A stretch of 16,576 bases of DNA from an uncultured Thiotrichaceae bacterium (lineage in GTDB: Bacteria; Pseudomonadota; Gammaproteobacteria; Thiotrichales; Thiotrichaceae): positions 1 through 16,576 of the forward strand of contig CACVAV010000320.1 of assembly GCA_902727945.1 (NCBI GenBank), in the 5' to 3' direction. Under the pieces are notes generated by a model. That model had not been told where the DNA came from. It did not search any database and worked only from the letters and a program-made list of their open reading frames with translations. A program made the translations under genes and the position numbers. Shown piece by piece: positions 15,111 to 16,576 of this stretch (the first letter of the stretch is position 1; every line of letters starts with the position of its first letter).

Positions 15111-16067
15111 ATGACTATTGACCTTAAATATACCGGCATGCACCTTGACCGGGGTGACGTACTGCGTCGCAGCACTGAAACACTGGATCAGTTCTGGAAC
15201 CATGAACAGTGCCGTGTGCTGCCTGTGCTGGAAAACCGCAACTTATTCAGCATTGACCCGTTGCTTAACGGACAGGTTGAAGCCAGTATCTGCCTCCGGT
15301 CAGAATTATCACCTTTTCTGGAAAAGGCAGAACATCGCACATTCCTCGGTGTATACGATAAAACCCCTCACTTTTCAGTCGAAATTCACGCTGAATTTCA
15401 GGAGGAACTGACCGCATACGTCAGCGGAAAGTTCATTGATCTGCGCAGCGTCGGCCCGCAACTGGAAAAGAACACCGCTGCCCTGCTCGCTTACGCCCGC
15501 GCCCTTACCTACTGGCAACGCCACAACCGGTTTTGCTCACTGTCCGGACATGCATTAAAAGCCACCCATGGCGGCCATGTACTGGAATGCAGCGACCCGG
15601 AATGCGGCCATACGATCTACCCACGCACCGATCCGGCGGTGATCATGCTGGTTGAGCGCGTGGACGAAAATGGTATCCGTAAATGCTTGCTAGGCCGCCA
15701 TCCGAATTGGACACCCAAAGCCGTTTCAACACTGGCGGGCTTTGTTGAGCCGGGGGAAAGCCTCGAAGAGGCCGTCAGGCGTGAAGTGTTGGAAGAAGCC
15801 GGTATACACGTCGGCAAAGTCAGTTACATCGCCTCACAACCCTGGCCGTTTCCATCTTCAATCATGCTGGGTTTTATTGCTCAAGCAACCTCTGCGGAAA
15901 TCACTTTAGACACGCATGAACTGGCTGAAGCTGACTGGTTTAGTAAATCTGATTTGCAATCATTCGGTGAATGGGGCGAAGAAAGTGATCGCTACAAATT
16001 ACCGCGTGGCGACTCAATCTCATCGTATCTGATTCATCACTGGCTAAATTCACCGGATTGCGAGTGA
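15111..16067 (+). CDS. nudC: NAD(H) pyrophosphatase / NAD-RNA decapping Nudix hydrolase NudC
   Basis: NudC cleaves NADH to NMNH and AMP and removes NAD caps from RNA. The 318-residue protein has an N-terminal domain (1-130), a short zinc-ribbon region and a Nudix domain. The Nudix box (GX5EX7REUXEEXGU) is complete from G210 to I232, with REVLEE at 224-229. The NudC-specific SQPWPFPSS follows at 242-250, and YPRTDPAVIML at 170-180 precedes it as usual. The zinc ribbon is altered: in the first pair only C142 remains, with Ser at 145 where the second Cys is expected and His at 147; the second pair is C160 and C165. Catalytic residues look intact, so activity is likely. Divergent from the metallopeptidase; the ribosome site is weak. 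Confidence 0.95.
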   Translation: MTIDLKYTGMHLDRGDVLRRSTETLDQFWNHEQCRVLPVLENRNLFSIDPLLNGQVEASICLRSELSPFLEKAEHRTFLGVYDKTPHFSVEIHAEFQEELTAYVSGKFIDLRSVGPQLEKNTAALLAYARALTYWQRHNRFCSLSGHALKATHGGHVLECSDPECGHTIYPRTDPAVIMLVERVDENGIRKCLLGRHPNWTPKAVSTLAGFVEPGESLEEAVRREVLEEAGIHVGKVSYIASQPWPFPSSIMLGFIAQATSAEITLDTHELAEADWFSKSDLQSFGEWGEESDRYKLPRGDSISSYLIHHWLNSPDCE

Positions 16068-16134
16068 TAATTGCCAAGCGTGCATTGACAAGGAGCAAAC
16101 CAAAAACCTTTTCAGGCTGCTATGCTTTTCCCCC

Positions 16135-16148
16135 ATTAAATATTTAAT
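16135..16148. promoter_or_regulatory. Perfect 14-bp AT palindrome before the DUF302 gene
   Basis: ATTAAATATTTAAT is a perfect palindrome ending 19 bases before the ATG. Just upstream, TGCTATGCT (16118-16126) looks like an extended -10 box, though the only TTGACA (16085-16090) is 30 bases away, too far for a -35. The palindrome would lie in the 5' leader or overlap the start point, a good place for a repressor. Confidence 0.3.
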
Positions 16149-16167
16149 CAATCATTGGAACACAATT

Positions 16168-16560
16168 ATGTCATACGAATTTAACACGACCCTTCAGACA
16201 GGATTTGATGCGGCACTGGAAACCGTCCGTGGCGTACTCATGGAAGAACATCTTGGTGTCATTAGCGAGGTTAATGTACAAGCCATCTTCAAAACAAAGA
16301 TGGATAAAGACATCCCGCCTTACCGCATTTTCGGAGCCTGTAACCCGAAACTGGCGGCGCGGGTGCTGGAGGTTGAACCTAATGCAGGTACATTATTGCC
16401 CTGTAACTTCATTATGTATGAAAATGCAGACGGTACAACCACCATTAGCTTCATGGATCCTGTCACTGTTCTGGGGCTGGCCAACAGCGAAGAAGCTCAT
16501 GCTGTCGGTGCTGAAGCAAAAGAAAAACTATTGCGGGTTGTCGAAAAGCTATCGGCATAA
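16168..16560 (+). CDS. DUF302 family protein
   Basis: A complete 130-residue cytoplasmic protein of the DUF302 family. The family pattern is clear: an N-terminal strand and helix (TGFDAALETVRGVLMEEHLG), then FKTKMDKDIPPYRIFGACNP, and the hallmark PNAGTLLPCNFIMYE segment with the conserved LLPCN. The C-terminal half ends with a long helix. The biochemical role is not established; relatives occur alone or fused to other domains, and binding of a small ligand or heme-like molecule has been suggested for some. No signal peptide is present. It is preceded by a 100-base gap with a palindrome and is probably transcribed separately from nudC. Only a weak GGAA ribosome site lies before the ATG. Confidence 0.88.
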   Translation: MSYEFNTTLQTGFDAALETVRGVLMEEHLGVISEVNVQAIFKTKMDKDIPPYRIFGACNPKLAARVLEVEPNAGTLLPCNFIMYENADGTTTISFMDPVTVLGLANSEEAHAVGAEAKEKLLRVVEKLSA

Positions 16561-16576
16561 GATTATCGCTCGCATG

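Overview
The window looks like chromosomal DNA of a Gammaproteobacterium with moderate GC content. That rests on gene content: a CcoG/CcoH/CcoI/CcoS set for maturing cbb3-type cytochrome oxidase, NudC, MoeA, a PerM-like AI-2E family protein and a DUF302 protein. A sulfur-oxidiser-like lineage is possible but the sequence does not prove it. Genes are tightly packed. No rRNA, tRNA, CRISPR array, transposase or phage gene is visible, and no stretch over 300 bases lacks a gene.

Left part, plus strand (1-5894). The 3' end of an unidentified gene with a C-terminal membrane helix overlaps an S41-type peptidase homologue. That gene is followed after 7 bases by moeA (molybdopterin molybdotransferase), so the three probably form one operon. 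Next come a secreted glycoside-hydrolase-like protein (clan GH-A type, with NEVW and YEGG motifs) and a small FUN14-family membrane protein with a polar N-terminal tail.

Middle part, minus strand (5961-8415). Transcription runs right to left: a LysR-family regulator, then a small helical protein of unknown function, then an AI-2E family transporter. A perfect hairpin sits at the end of lysR. The 291-base gap upstream of lysR holds a nested dyad that could be its operator.

Right part, minus strand (8707-15024). Transcription runs right to left: a membrane zinc metallopeptidase, a small tail-anchored protein, then ccoG-ccoH-ccoI-ccoS. This cluster supplies copper and assembly factors for cbb3 oxidase, but no oxidase structural gene (ccoNOQP) lies in the window. 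Two things stand out. ccoH has an N-terminal extension with three extra membrane helices. ccoI carries a palindromic REP-like or MITE-like element inserted in frame inside its phosphorylation (P) domain region.

Right end, plus strand (15111-16560). nudC, encoding NAD(H)/NAD-capped-RNA pyrophosphatase, has an altered zinc ribbon. It is followed by a complete DUF302 gene.

Most of the window is housekeeping. The best candidates for something undescribed are the coding palindromic insert in ccoI and the enlarged CcoH. No new multi-gene system is evident.
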